Below the pieces are notes generated by a model. The model worked only from the letters and a program-made list of their open reading frames with translations. It did not search any database and was not told where the DNA came from. Below are positions 1-13,500 of a stretch of 64,000 bases of DNA, piece after piece. This stretch comes from Phaeosaccion multiseriatum (taxonomy: Eukaryota; Ochrophyta, other classes), in contig OZ218955.1 in assembly GCA_965112735.1 (NCBI GenBank), forward strand, positions 1,364,001 to 1,428,000, given 5' to 3'. The position numbers and the translations under genes were made by a program. The stretch's first letter is position 1. Each line of letters begins with the position of its first letter.

Positions 1-2343
1 TGGTGGTGGTGGTGGTGGTGGTGGTGGTGGTGGTGGTGGTGGTGGTGGTGGTGGTGGTGGTGGTGGTGGTGGTGGTGGTGGTGGTGGTGGTGGTGGTGGT
101 GGTGGTGGTGGTGGTGGTGGTGGTGGTGGTGGTGGTGGTGGTGGTGGTGGTGGTGGTGGTGGTGGTGGTGGTGGTGGTGGTGGTGGTGGTGGTGGTGGTG
201 GTGGTGGTGGTGGTGGTGGTGGTGGTGGTGGTGGTGGTGGTGGTGGTGGTGGTGGTGGTGGTGGTGGTGAGTGGTGGTGGTGGTGGTGAGTGAGTGGTGG
301 TGGTGAGTGGTGGTGGTGGTGGTGGTGGTGAGTGGTGGGTGGGTGGGTGGTGGTGAGTGAGTGAGTGGTGGTGAGTGAGTGGTGGTGAGTGAGTGAGTGA
401 GTGAGTGAGTTGAGTGAGTGAGTGAGTGAGTGGGTGGGTGAGTGAGTGAGTGAGTGAGTGAGTGAGTGGTGAGTGGTGGTGAGTGAGTGAGTGGTGAGTG
501 GTGAGTGAGTGAGTGAGTGAGTGAGTGAGTGAGTGAGTGAGTGAGTGAGTGAGTGAGTGAGTGAGTGAGTGAGTGAGTGAGTGAGTGAGTGAGTGAGTGA
601 GTGAGTGAGTGAGTGAGTGAGTGAGTGAGTGAGTGAGTGAGTGAGTGAGTGAGTGAGTGAGTGAGTGGTGGTGAGTGAGTGAGTGAGTGAGTGAGTGAGT
701 GAGTGAGTGAGTGGTGGTGGTGAGTGGTGGTGGTGGTGGTGGTGGTGGTGGTGGTGGTGGTGGTGGTGGTGGTGGTGGTGGTGGTGGTGGTGGTGGTGGT
801 GGTGGTGGTGGTGGTGGTGGTGGTGGTGGTGGTGGTGGTGGTGGTGGTGGTGGTGGTGGTGGTGGTGGTGAGTGGGTGGGTGGGTGGTGGTGAGTGAGTG
901 GTGGTGGTGGTGGTGGTGGTGGTGGTGGTGGTGGTGGTGGTGGTGGTGGTGGTGAGTGAGTGAGTGAGTGGTGGGTGGGTGGTGGTGGTGAGTGGTGAGT
1001 GAGTGGTGGTGGTGGTGGTGGGTGGTGGTGGTGGTGGTGAGTGGTGAGTGAGTGGTGAGTGGTGGTGGGTGAGGTGAGTGAGTGGTGAGTGAGTGAGTGA
1101 GTGAGTGAGTGAGTGGTGGTGGTGGTGGTGGTGGTGGTGGTGGTGGTGGTGGTGGTGGTGGTGGTGGTGGTGGTGGTGGTGGTGGTGGTGGTGGTGGTGG
1201 TGGTGGTGGTGGTGGTGGTGGTGGTGGTGGTGGTGGTGGTGGTGGTGGTGGTGGTGGTGGTGGTGGTGGTGGTGGTGGTGGTGGTGGTGGTGGTGGTGGT
1301 GGTGGTGGTGGTGGTGGTGGTGGTGGTGGTGGTGGTGGTGGTGGTGGTGGTGGTGGTGGTGGTGGTGGTGGTGGTGGTGGTGGTGGTGGTGGTGGTGGTG
1401 GTGGTGGTGGTGGTGGTGGTGGTGGTGGTGGTGGTGGTGGTGGTGGTGGTGGTGGTGGTGGTGGTGGTGGTGGTGGTGGTGGTGGTGGTGGTGGTGGTGG
1501 TGGTGGTGGTGAGTGAGTGGTGGTGGTGGTGGTGGTGGTGAGTGAGTGGTGAGTGGTGGTGAGTGAGTGGTGAGTGGTGGTGAGTGAGTGAGTGGTGAGT
1601 GGTGAGTGAGTGGTGGTGGTGGTGAGTGGTGGTGAGTGAGTGGTGGTGGTGGTGGTGGTGGTGGTGGTGGTGGTGGTGGTGGTGGTGGTGGTGGTGGTGG
1701 TGGTGGTGGTGGTGAGTGGTGGTGGTGGTGGTGGTGGTGAGTGAGTGGTGAGTGGTGAGTGGTGAGTGAGTGGTGAGTGAGTGAGTGAGTGAGTGAGTGA
1801 GTGAGTGAGTGAGTGAGTGAGTGAGTGAGTGAGTGAGTGAGTGAGTGAGTGAGTGAGTGAGTGAGTGAGTGAGTGAGTGAGTGAGTGAGTGAGTGAGTGA
1901 GTGAGTGAGTGAGTGAGTGGGTGGGTGGGTGAGTGAGTGAGTGAGTGAGTGAGTGAGTGAGTGAGTGAGTGAGTGAGTGAGTGAGTGAGTGAGTGAGTGA
2001 GTGAGTGAGTGAGTGAGTGAGTGAGTGAGTGAGTGAGTGACTGAGTGAGTGAGTGAGTGAGTGAGTGAGTGAGTGAGTGAGTGAGTGAGTGAGTGAGTGA
2101 GTGAGTGAGTGAGTGAGTGAGTGAGTGACTGAGTGACTGAGTGAGTGAGTGAGTGAGTGAGTGAGTGAGTGACTGAGTGAGTGAGTGAGTGAGTGAGTGA
2201 GTGAGTGAGTGAGTGAGTGAGTGAGTGAGTGAGTGAGTGAGTGAGTGAGTGAGTGAGTGAGTGAGTGAGTGAGTGAGTGAGTGAGTGAGTGAGTGAGTGA
2301 GTGAGTGAGTGAGTGAGTGAGTGAGTGAGTGAGTGAGTGAGTG
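1..2343. repeat. TGG and GAGT microsatellite block
   Basis: This block is built almost only from (TGG)n and (GAGT)n, alternating in long runs. TGG dominates 1-290, 720-870 and 1113-1510. GAGT dominates 495-715 and 1770-2343, with a few GACT and GGGT variants. Open frames across it (poly-Val, poly-Gly, poly-Trp) are artefacts of repeat period. No gene is visible. The block runs off the left edge and ends where copy A of a dispersed element begins. Confidence 0.97.
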
Positions 2344-3560
2344 AGTGGGTAATCTCCGACTGGATGGCACAGCTTCTGCCTGTCATACTTGTGGCCTCTC
2401 TCCCTCTCTCTGCGTCAACCTCAGTACCCTGCGTGAAGCAGTCACTGGCCCCAAGGAGGCCCATACGAGCCCCTGGATCCTGAAGTCTGAATGGAGGGAG
2501 ACACACCCACACACCACCGCCGCTGAAATGAAGCGGGGGTGATGGCAAGTGAGTGTGTGTGACTCAGGTGGGGTGTATACTCTTGTTTCAGCGAGGTTAA
2601 GTAAGCAGTGATGGCAGGAAGTGCTCAGTAGTAAGTATTCTATAAAGAAGAAGAGGAGAGAGAGGAACGTTGCAAAGTCGTGTTCAGTTTCAGTTGATCC
2701 GATCGATTTCAATGGCCTTCAACAAGGCCCTGGTGAGAACGAACAGATCAAACTTCCGCCGCACTCGCTGTGCGTGTGGTTAGGTGCGTGCGTCCGTGCG
2801 TGCGTCCGTGCGTGGGTGCGCGCCCCCTCCCCCCCCCCCGGGGGACTTGTTCCTTCATCCCCGGAGGTGAGGGAAGGAGGATGGACCATTGAGGCGCATC
2901 TACTGCCGTTGCGGCCCGAGGGGGGAGGCCGCACTCACTCGTGGCTGCGGTTGGGGCTTTATTACCAACTCCTTCACTACCGAGTGAGTGGGAGGCCAGA
3001 CAACATAGGCTGCTTGGGCTCTCTCTCTCTCTCACTCCACTCGCTCGTTCGCTGCACTTCATTGTTGCCGCTGCACCTGCTGTTGCTGATGGGACTGCTG
3101 TTTGCTGCTGTATCACCAACTGCTGCTGCTGCCGCTGCTCACTGCCGCTGCTGTATCACCAACTGCTCCACCTGTCCACCTGGAGCTCCTCAGCTCCTCG
3201 AGAAGAATGGCCACTGCGATGAGACGCCGGCTTACTCCTCCTGCCTGCCCGCATGCCGCCTTTTGGCGTGGTGTCTCTGCCTCTATCTGTCTCTAGTCAA
3301 GATCCATCTTCGAGAATACTTTTCGTCATTGTGTAAGTACCATGCCGTAAGACTGCCCCGGAGAGCGAGGAAACGGCAAATTGGGTATCGACAACCCCAC
3401 GCACAAGAAGCTGCTGCCCCCGAAAGGCCGAGCGTGGGAAAGGCCGAGCGCCGCGTGGCCATTGGGCTAAGCGGGAGTCAAGGCCGTTGCCGTGCTACTG
3501 CTTGCAGCGGCTCCACTGCTGCTGCTCTTGCTGCTGCTGCTGCTTCGCTTCCCCGAGGTG
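2344..3560 (+). repeat. Dispersed ~1.2 kb element, copy A
   Basis: This stretch matches 8694-9960 over nearly its whole length, in the same orientation. Shared landmarks in order are: the junction with a GAGT array followed by GGTAATCTCCGACTGGATGG; GTACCCTGCGTGAAGCAG; the run GATCCGATCGATTTCAATGG; a GTGCGTGC-rich patch; GGCGCATCTACTGCCGTTGC; two TATCACCAAC-CTG motifs; and a final block ending at GCCGTTGCCGTGCTACTGCT. Frames are not conserved between the copies (neither strand gives matching proteins), so it looks non-coding. It could be a non-autonomous transposon or a segmental duplicate. No terminal repeats or target duplications were recognised. Confidence 0.85.
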
Positions 3561-3685
3561 GGGAGGAGAGCGTCGCAGGGCACGAGGCAGTCGACTGCTG
3601 GGGGAGTGAGGGTTCACAGCAGCCTGCTGACCACGTGTGTAAGAGAGAGAGGACCGTGAGGGGGAGAGAGAGGGGCCGTGTGGGG

Positions 3686-5376
<1,691 letters not shown>

Positions 5377-6891
5377 TCAGCTCATTTCCTCCCCCATGCT
5401 CTCCCACACGTCGCTGCCGATGCTCCAGGGCCTCTCTAGCGGCGGAATCCCCCTCTCCCTATCGAAGGTCGGGTCGGTCCTTCGCATCAGGTCCAGTGCG
5501 CTTTGGGATCGGAAGAAGGCCGCTGCTGCGTCTCTGAGCCGCTGCTCAATCTCGGGGCCGAGTTGATGTCTCCGTGCCACAGTCAAGGCCTTGCCCACCG
5601 AGGCATCGGCCGCGAGGAGCTGCCGCGGAGTGCCATGGTGGCCATAGCAGATGGCGAGAAGCAGTGGGGTGGCGCCGTTCGTTTTCTGGGCATCGATCGG
5701 GGATCCGGCAGAGATGAGACGAGCGACGACGGCCTCGTGTCCTTCTTGAGCAGCAAGGTGGAGGGGTATTGTACCGTTGTTGGTCGCTGTCTCCACCTTT
5801 GCTCCCGTAGAAAGAAGCTGCTCCACCACGGCGTCGTGACCTTCTTGAGCGGCCATGGGCAGAGGAGTGGCGCCCACGAGGTCAGACGCGAATACGTCCG
5901 CCCCTGCAGCCAAAAGTACCTTCACCACGGCCAAGCGTCCTCTGAGAGCAGCGTTCATGAGAGGAGTACAGCCCTCATCGTCCCTGGCCTCCACGTAGGC
6001 ATGCTCATCGAGAAGCTGCTGCACGATGGACGCATGCCCGTACTCCGAGGCTGCGCAAAGCGGAGTCACGCCTTGGTCATCAGCCTTTTCGATGTTGGCG
6101 TTGGCCCCAATGAGCTTCTGTACCACACCCCCATGCCCTTTTTGGGACGCCATGATGAGTGGAGTCACTCCGAGATGGTCGGCTTTGTCCACATCCGCGT
6201 CCGCTGCAATGAGCTTGTGCACCACACTCCCATGGCCGTTTTGGGACGCCACAAAGAGTGGAGTTGCTCCGTGATGGTGGGGTCTGTCCACATCCGCGTC
6301 CGCTGCAATGAGCTGCTCTACGATGGAGGTGTGCCCACAAAGAGAAGCCTCCCATATCGGAGTCGTTCCCTCCGCATCGGCAATATTGACATCGGCGCCC
6401 AACGAGATTAGCTGTTGCACTGTCGTGGGGTGCCCACAGCAGGCAGCCGCATTCAAAGGCGTTACATCCCCGGCATTGGCTTGGTCAACGGCGGCTCCGA
6501 TGTCCAACAGCCGTCTCACCACCTCGTTGTGTCCTTTCGCTACAGCCAATAGAAGTGGCGTGGTCCCACACGCTCTCCTCCCAACGCTAAACGAGGCCCC
6601 TTCCTGCAGGAGGAGGTTCAGGACATCCAGCCGACCGCATGACGCAGACAACATCATAGCGGTCAAACCCCCCTCGTTGATAGGCTGATCCAAGCTCGCT
6701 TTACCGTGCTTTGAGACAAGCTGCCTCACCCGCGCATTCACACTGGAGGTGCTTCCCATCCCTGTGATGGCCTGACAGAGTCGACGCGCCTGCCATGGAG
6801 TGTGCAAAGCGTTGAGAAAGATAGGCAATGAGAACGACACGCAAGGTGGGATTGGACCAGGCTGGGCTCGGCCGGGCGGAGGGGAAACCAT
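5377..6891 (-). CDS. Ankyrin-repeat protein
   Basis: This single open frame encodes about eleven consecutive ankyrin repeats of 33 residues, recognisable by recurring TPL..A...GH..VV..L...GADV phrases. It is expected to act as a protein-interaction scaffold; nothing shows its partner. The frame opens at 6891 (504 aa). The in-frame ATG at 6759 (MGSTSSVNA.., 460 aa) is the likelier start, because the upstream 44 residues are Pro-rich and unlike the repeats, and could instead be 5' UTR or hold an intron. The repeats cover roughly residues 75-430. The tail (about 75 residues) has no recognised domain and ends SMGEEMS. No catalytic domain, zinc finger or membrane segment is visible. The gene sits between a GACA array and a duplicated 175-bp tract. 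The ankyrin fold is certain; the exact start is not. Confidence 0.9.
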   Translation of the reverse strand: MVSPPPGRAQPGPIPPCVSFSLPIFLNALHTPWQARRLCQAITGMGSTSSVNARVRQLVSKHGKASLDQPINEGGLTAMMLSASCGRLDVLNLLLQEGASFSVGRRACGTTPLLLAVAKGHNEVVRRLLDIGAAVDQANAGDVTPLNAAACCGHPTTVQQLISLGADVNIADAEGTTPIWEASLCGHTSIVEQLIAADADVDRPHHHGATPLFVASQNGHGSVVHKLIAADADVDKADHLGVTPLIMASQKGHGGVVQKLIGANANIEKADDQGVTPLCAASEYGHASIVQQLLDEHAYVEARDDEGCTPLMNAALRGRLAVVKVLLAAGADVFASDLVGATPLPMAAQEGHDAVVEQLLSTGAKVETATNNGTIPLHLAAQEGHEAVVARLISAGSPIDAQKTNGATPLLLAICYGHHGTPRQLLAADASVGKALTVARRHQLGPEIEQRLRDAAAAFFRSQSALDLMRRTDPTFDRERGIPPLERPWSIGSDVWESMGEEMS

Positions 6892-7149
6892 CGATTCAAG
6901 AACCTAAGCCGAACACTCCGTCTCCCTTTGAGAGACTCACTCCTGCTGGCATCTCTCGCATCATCCGCCTTATTCCTACTACACACCACAGAGAGAGCCC
7001 CTGCTGTGCCCTTACCTCCGGTGGGATGGCCTGCTGCGCCATGGCAAGCTGAGTGGGAGCGGCAGCTCTTCGTCGCTCGCCCCCCCGCCTCCACCCTTCT
7101 GAGACGGACCGCAGTGCTGAGACAAGAGAGAGGGGTTCTCTTTCAAACG
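6892..7149. other. 5' flank of ankyrin gene
   Basis: Unique sequence upstream of the minus-strand ankyrin gene, presumably its 5' UTR and promoter. No TATA box or other element was recognised with confidence. Confidence 0.4.
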
Positions 7150-7530
7150 CGTTGTTACCCAGTCACTCACTCTGCCTATCTTGGCCCTTGCCCTTTCTCT
7201 CTGTGCAATGAGGCCAAAGCAGCGCTAAGCTAGGTGAGAGCGGGGGGGGAACCAAGCCGGCCCCTTCCTGCCTCAAGACAAGCCACGCCCCACTACTAGC
7301 GAAGAGGAAGGAGGGCCCGCTCAACACCGTGTCACGCTCACTCACTCTGCCTATCGCGGCCCTTGCCCTTACTCTCTGTGTAATGAGGCCAACGCAGCGC
7401 TAAGCTAGGTGAGAGCGGGGGGGGGGGCTAAGCCGTTCCCTTCCTGACTCAAGACAAAATCCCTCCTCCTCCAGGCGTGCCCCACAACAAGCGAAGAGGA
7501 AGGAGGGCTCTCTCAACAGCTTGACACGCT
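7150..7530 (+). repeat. Tandem duplication, two ~180-bp units
   Basis: Units at about 7150-7325 and 7330-7525 share CTCACTCTGCCTATC, GGCCCTTGCCCTT, GCAGCGCTAAGCTAGGTGAG followed by a G run, and AGCGAAGAGGAAGGAGGG. They differ by scattered substitutions and by an insertion in the second. No coding potential is conserved between them. Confidence 0.8.
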
Positions 7531-7599
7531 CTGCCTGCCGGTGCTTCCCTTCATTGGTTTCACGCCTATACAAAAATGCAAAAATGAAGAGGCGTGAGA

Positions 7600-8318
7600 G
7601 ACATGGAGCCGAGAATATGTCAATGGCCCAGGCGTATGCAGCCCATTTCTTGCTTTCCTCCTGGGGTGGGTGCAGGCCGCGACTTATCACACCGGCATGT
7701 TCTCCTCTATCGAGTACATGTTCAAGCAGAACTCCATCACCCGCGTTGGACACGAGAGCTCGGAGTACTTCATCCCCCCGCACAACATCGCCAGGACCTT
7801 CCGCAAGGATGCCACCCTCCCCCGGGGCGCCCACGCCGGAGCCCGCGACCCAGCCTTCGCCCACACGGGCATATCTGGTGTCCGTGTGGCGCAAATTTAA
7901 GACCGTCCTACCGATGTTGTTGGTCAGGGTTGGATCTAGCACCGGGGGCGGCAGCGGCTTCTAGCTAGACACGCAAGGAGCGGCACGACGCCAACACCTA
8001 CACGACCGAGAGCATGTTCGCCTCACCACCTTCGCCATCGAGACCCACACGGACGACTCGGCGCACAGGCGCAGTCACCCCTACACGCCCTCGCTGAGCA
8101 CATAGTCTCCCGAACGGGCCGCACCGGCTCCTCCACCACCAAGGGCCACGTCATGACAAGGCTTCGCCGTCTCGTCAGCTGCAGCCACCAGATGCGGCTC
8201 TCGGAGCGAGAGCGCGCCTTCCTGGAACGGCTCAATCGCGGCGCCGGACCAGCGCTCCACCCCCCCCGACCAGGCGGTGGAGTAACAGGCCCCTCGTGGA
8301 CCCCAGAGACAAGCACCC
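7600..8318 (+). other. Unrecognised coding-like scraps
   Basis: Several short plus-strand frames have ordinary amino-acid composition in a region otherwise full of repeats, for example 7670-7900 (contains FSSIEYMFKQNSITRVGHES and YFIPPHNIARTFRKDATL) and 8153-8300 (contains MRLSERERAFLERLNRG). I could not join them through convincing splice sites and recognise no family. They may be a decayed gene or exons of an unknown gene. No function is proposed. Confidence 0.3.
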
Positions 8319-8321
8319 GCA

Positions 8322-8354
<33 letters not shown>

Positions 8355-8694
8355 TCAGTTTCTTAGGTGATTCCTATTCAGTCAATAAAGAATCTCTCTC
8401 CTGGGTGCTGGTAGCCTTCCCTGGGTGCCGTGAGTGAGTGAGTGAGTGAGTGAGTGAGTGAGTGAGTGAGTGAGTGAGTGAGTGAGTGAGTGAGTGAGTG
8501 AGTGAGTGAGTGAGTGAGTGAGTGAGTGAGTGAGTGAGTGAGTGAGTGAGTGAGTGAGTGAGTGAGTGAGTGAGTGAGTGAGTGAGTGAGTGAGTGGGTG
8601 AGTGAGTGAGTGAGTGAGTGAGTGAGTGAGTGAGTGAGTGAGTGAGTGAGTGAGTGCGTGAGTGAGCGAGTGGGTGAGTGAGTGAGTGAGTGGG
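8319..8694. repeat. (CA)n and (GAGT)n arrays
   Basis: A short CA run (about 8323-8351) is followed by 80 bp of unique sequence. A GAGT array at about 8431-8694 then leads directly into copy B of the 1.2 kb element. The same array type precedes copy A, so it probably belongs to the duplicated unit. Confidence 0.95.
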
Positions 8695-9481
8695 TAATCT
8701 CCGACTGGATGGCACAGCTGCGGCCTGTCATACTTGTGACCTCTCCCTCCCTCGCTCTGCGTCAACCTCAGTACCCTGCGTGAAGCAGCCACCAGCCCAG
8801 AGGAGGCCCATACGAGCCCCTGGATCCTGGAGTCTGAATGAAGTGAGACACACCCCAGTTGAAATAATGCGGGGGTGATGACAAGGACTGACTCCCTCGC
8901 TGTTGCGCCCATGCTCTTGTTTCAGAAAGGTTAAGTAAGCAGTTCCGGCAGGTACGGTTAAGTAGTAAGTATTATACAAAGTTCTACTACGGCTACACTG
9001 TAGCCTAAGATGCCGATGCCGCTGCACAGTCGCGCAGGTTCAGTTTTAGTTGATCCGATCGATTTCAATGGCCTTCAACAAGGCCCTGGCCTCGTTGAGG
9101 GACGAACAGACCGAACTTCCGCCGCACTCTCTGTGTGTGAGTGGCTGGGTGCGTACTGGTGTGCGTGCGTGCGTGCGTGGGTGCGTGCGTGGGTGCGCCC
9201 TCCCCTCCCCCGGGGGGATTAGCTCCTTCATCCCCGGAGGTTGAAGGAAGGAAAACAAGGGGCGCATCTACTGCCGTTGCGGCCCGAGGGGGGAGGCTGC
9301 ACTCACTCGTGGCTGCGGGTGGGGCTGTATTACCAACTCCTTCACTGCCGAGTGAGTGGGAGGCCAGGCAGCAAGTCGGCTGCTTGGGCTCTCTCTCTCT
9401 CTCGTCCACTCGCTCGTTCGCTGCGCTTCCTTGCGGCCGCTGCATCTGCTGATGGGACTGCTGCTTGCTGGTGTATCACCA

Positions 9482-9519
<38 letters not shown>

Positions 9520-9960
9520 GGCTGCTCATTGGGGGTCGCAATCCCCGACGAAGTATATTGCTGCTGCGGCTGCTGTATCACCAACGGCTCCACCTGGAGC
9601 TCCTCAGCTCCTCGAGAAGACTGGCCATTGAGTGGCGATGAGACGCCGCCTTACTCCTCCTGCCTGCCTGCATGCCGCCTTTTGGGTGGTGTCTCTGCCT
9701 TTATCTGTCTCTGGACAAGATCGATCTTCGAGAATGCTTTCGTCAATGTCAAAGAACCAAGCTGTATGACTGCCCCTCCCCCCTTGGAGATCGAGGAAAT
9801 GGCAACTTGGGTATCGACAACCCCACGCACAAGAAGCTGCTGCCCCCGAAAGGCCGAGTGTGGGAAAGGCCGAGCGCCGCGCGACATTGGGCTAAGCGGG
9901 GGTCAAGGCCGTTGCCGTGCTACTGCTTGCCGCGGCTCCGCTGCTGCTGCTTCGCATTCC
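8694..9960 (+). repeat. Dispersed ~1.2 kb element, copy B
   Basis: Second copy of the element at 2344-3560, in direct orientation about 6.3 kb away. It carries its own indels, such as a longer CTG run near 9484-9520 and a changed G/C tract near 9208. Similarity stops shortly after GCCGTTGCCGTGCTACTGCT; copy A then runs into the GACA region, while copy B runs into C-rich sequence 3' of the phosphodiesterase gene. It contains two TATCACCAAC-type motifs in minus orientation. Confidence 0.85.
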
Positions 9961-10094
9961 CCCTCTCCTTTCCCTCTGTACTCGACTCCGCCTCTCCTAT
10001 CCAGCCCCCCCCTCACCACTCTGCCCGAGGTGCCAGGGGGAGCCGAAGGGTGTGAGGGGGCTACATAAAACCGTCCCCCCCCTTGACTAACCTA

Positions 10095-10550
10095 CTAACC
10101 CCCGCCCCCTGCTGTATCTGTATCACTAACTGCTGCATCACCAGCACCACCCCCAACACCACCAAGTGCTGCTGCCTCCCTGTCCTTTTCTGCTGCCGTC
10201 CCTGCCCGCTGCCGATCGGCCTCCTTGGACTGACGTTCCCAATTGGCGTAGTTGGCTTCCATGGTGTCCACCCACTTGCTTTCCTTGCAGTAGTCGCTAA
10301 AGACCGTCACCAGAGGCCTCACTACGAAGGTGATGAAGTCGCATTGGGACTTCGCCAGCTGTGTGGGGAAGGGGGGAGGAGGGAGAGGGAGGAGGGGGAG
10401 AGAGAGCGGAGGTTATCAGTACAGGGTGCCCGGACAGAGGGTCAGGAGAGAGAGAGAGGGATACAGAGAAAGAGAGAAGAGGGTGTCAGGACGGAGACGA
10501 CAGAGGCAAAGAGAGAGATACAGAGAGAGACATATACAGAGAGAGAGAGG

Positions 10551-10587
<37 letters not shown>

Positions 10588-13500
10588 GACGCACCTGGAA
10601 GTCCTGCCTGTCGCACAGAGGGCTGATCGGCAAGTGCATCTCTGCCTCGAGGTCTCCCTGGGCATGAAACTCCTGCACGATGAGCATTGTCCAGCGGGAG
10701 TGCAGCGCCCACGGACGGCACGGGTGGGACACCTGTTGGTGGTGGGGGTATTGGTGGTACGGTAGGGAATACAGTTGTCAGATATCGGTTTGAGGTTCAG
10801 CTTCAGATTCAGATTCAGTTTCTTGCCCTGAGGATAATCAACACATCGATGAAATACCGAGCAACCCCCTCCCCTCATGATTGTCTAAATGAAAGTGTGT
10901 ATACGGGACTCGTTCAATTCACAGGGTCCATTCAGTTTCAGTGTCAGCTTCAGTGTCAGTTTCAGTGGGCGGGTTGATGGCACAGGCCATCCACTTGTAT
11001 CACCAACTTGTATACCACTCACGTCTGCGAGCTTCATGACCATCTGCAGCAGGAGCACCTGCCCCTGCAAGTTTGCCTCCTCGCCCCCTGAGGAGCGCAC
11101 CACTTGGCTGCCACGCCTCTCGCCTCTCTTGTTGCTCTCTGTGAGACGCCATAGAGAGAGAGACACACGCGGACAGCCGTAAGAGAGTGGCCAAAGTGCC
11201 ACAGTGTCCAGAGAAGAGGGAAGAGGCAAGAGAGGAGGGGTCGCACGTCAGAGGATAGAGGTGGGCGCTCACAGATGGTGGTGTGAGCAAGGGGATCAAT
11301 GAAGGTCACGCGAGAGAGAGCGAGAGGCATAGAGAGGGGAAGAGAGAGAAAGGGAGGGGGGGAGAGGGAGAGAGAAGGAGAGAGAGAGAAGAGCATAGAA
11401 CAGAGGGAGAGAGGGAGCATAGAAGAGAGGGAGAGAGGGAGGTGCGTAACATGAGAACGCCGAGCGAAGTAAAAGGTCAAGCAAGCAAGCAAGCTCCTCA
11501 CCTTGCCGAGCCGCTGACGTGGCATAGGCCCCAAACTTGCTGAGGTACTCGAAGCCGTGTGCGAGGTCGGTGGCGAGGATAATCTTGAGCATGAGGCGTC
11601 TCACCAGGTGGTAATGGTCAGGGATGAGGCTACCGAGGACAGCGAACTGCTTCTGATTCAGCACACGGAAGGCCTGTTGTTGGTATCGGTTGAGGGACGT
11701 TGGCGGGCAGGGAGGGAGGGAGGGAGGGAGTGTGGACGTGTGGGTGTAGGGAGTGGAGTGCACCGGAGGGAGAAGGCCAAGGACAAGGACAAGGGGGTGG
11801 CGCGGGGGGGAGAGCGGGTGATTTGCGTGTCAGAAACGAACGAGGCACAGAAAAGCGCCGCGGGGGAAACGACGTCCGTGACCTCACCCTCGCCCTCTTC
11901 CTCCCCCCGACCAACAGAGGGACATAGTGTGCATAGCCCTGTCGAGCCACCGATAATCGTCCGTCCCTCTCCACTTTTCCTCTCCTCCCCTCTCCTCCCC
12001 TCTCCTCTCTTCCTCTCCTCCCCTCTCCATCTTTGGTTGTGCGTTTCTTCCTCTCTTCTCTCCTCTCCCTTATCTCCTTCTCCTCCTCTCCCTCTCCCTC
12101 TATCCCTCTTCCTCTCTCCCTCCTCCGTCCCTCCCTCCCCCACCCCAACTCACTTCTGCCGCGTGCCAGTTCTCCTGCACCGAGTTATCGTTATATGTGA
12201 TGGCCAACGGGTCGTTGGTCTTGACCAAGAAGCCGTTACTGACTCCCTTGTGTTTGAAGTCATGGAAGATGGCTGAAAGCACCAGAGCTAAGCCCTGGAG
12301 AGGGTGTACGCTCTTGCCAACCTGGAGGGAGGGAGGGAGGGAGGGAGGGAGGGAGGGAGGGAGGGAGGGAGGGAGGGAGGGAGGGAGGGAGGGAGGGAGG
12401 GAGGGGGGGAGGGAGGGAGGGAGGGAGGGAGGGAGGGAGGGAGGGAGGGAGGGAGGGAGGGAGGGAGGGAGGGAGGGAGGGAGGGAGGGAGGGAGGGAGG
12501 GAGGGAGGGAGGGAAGGAGGGAGAAGGGGGGTGAGGGGGATGAGGGGGATGAGGGGGATGAGGGTGATGAGGGGGATGAGGGGGATGAGGGGGATGAGGG
12601 GGATGAGGGAATGAATAATTCGTGTGCGGTCTTGCGTGGTCAGAGGGGAGCAGCCAGATACAAAGACGCCTTTTGTACGCGCGTGTGTGTCTGTGTGCGC
12701 GCGCGTGTGTTTATCTCTGCGTGCGTGCTTGTGTGTGTGCGTGTGTGTGTGCGTGTGTGTGTGTGCGTGTGCGGGTGTACGTGCATGTGTGAGTATGTAC
12801 TCACAATTTCGTTCTCGCAGAAGTGGCACACAGTAAGCAGCACATCCGCGGCGTGGAGGGCGGTGTGGTAGGGGTTCTGGGCATCGGGAGGGAGGGTTTG
12901 GTTGAAGACGTAGTTGGCTTGAACGTGCTCGAGCATGGCCGATAGCTGTACAGGGAGGGAGGAGAGGAGGGGGGGGGGGAGTGAGGGGGGTTTAGTTCTG
13001 GCTCACTGGCTGACGGGCTGACTGACTGTTTCACTGGCTGACTGACTGACTGACTGACTGACTAACTCACTGACTCACTGGCAGACTAATTGGCCCACTG
13101 CCTGACTGGATGACTGACTCCCTGACTTCCTAACTTCCTTCCTCCCTTCCCGATTCACCCACTGACTGAGTGGCTCGCTCACTCACTCACTCACTCACTC
13201 ACTGACACACTAACTGACGGACTCACCACCGTAGGCTTGATGGTGAAGACTCCAATGAAGTTGTAAAAGTTGAAGACAGAAAGCCCTGCATACCAAAGCG
13301 CCCGGCCCTTTGACACCTCTTGCAAGGCGAACACATCGAACTCCCAAGAGAGGAAGAAGGTGCCCTCAAATAAAGCATGCACCTATCGCAGTGGGGGTGG
13401 GGGAGGGAGGGAGGGAGGGAGGGAGGGAGGGAGGGAGGGAGGGAGGGAGGGAGGGAGGGAGGGAGGGAGGGAGGGAGGGAGGGAGGGAGGGAGGGAGGGA

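Noticed and set aside
1-1541. Open frames of poly-Val, poly-Gly and poly-Trp
   Set aside because: They are translations of TGG/GAGT microsatellites and carry no non-repeat sequence.
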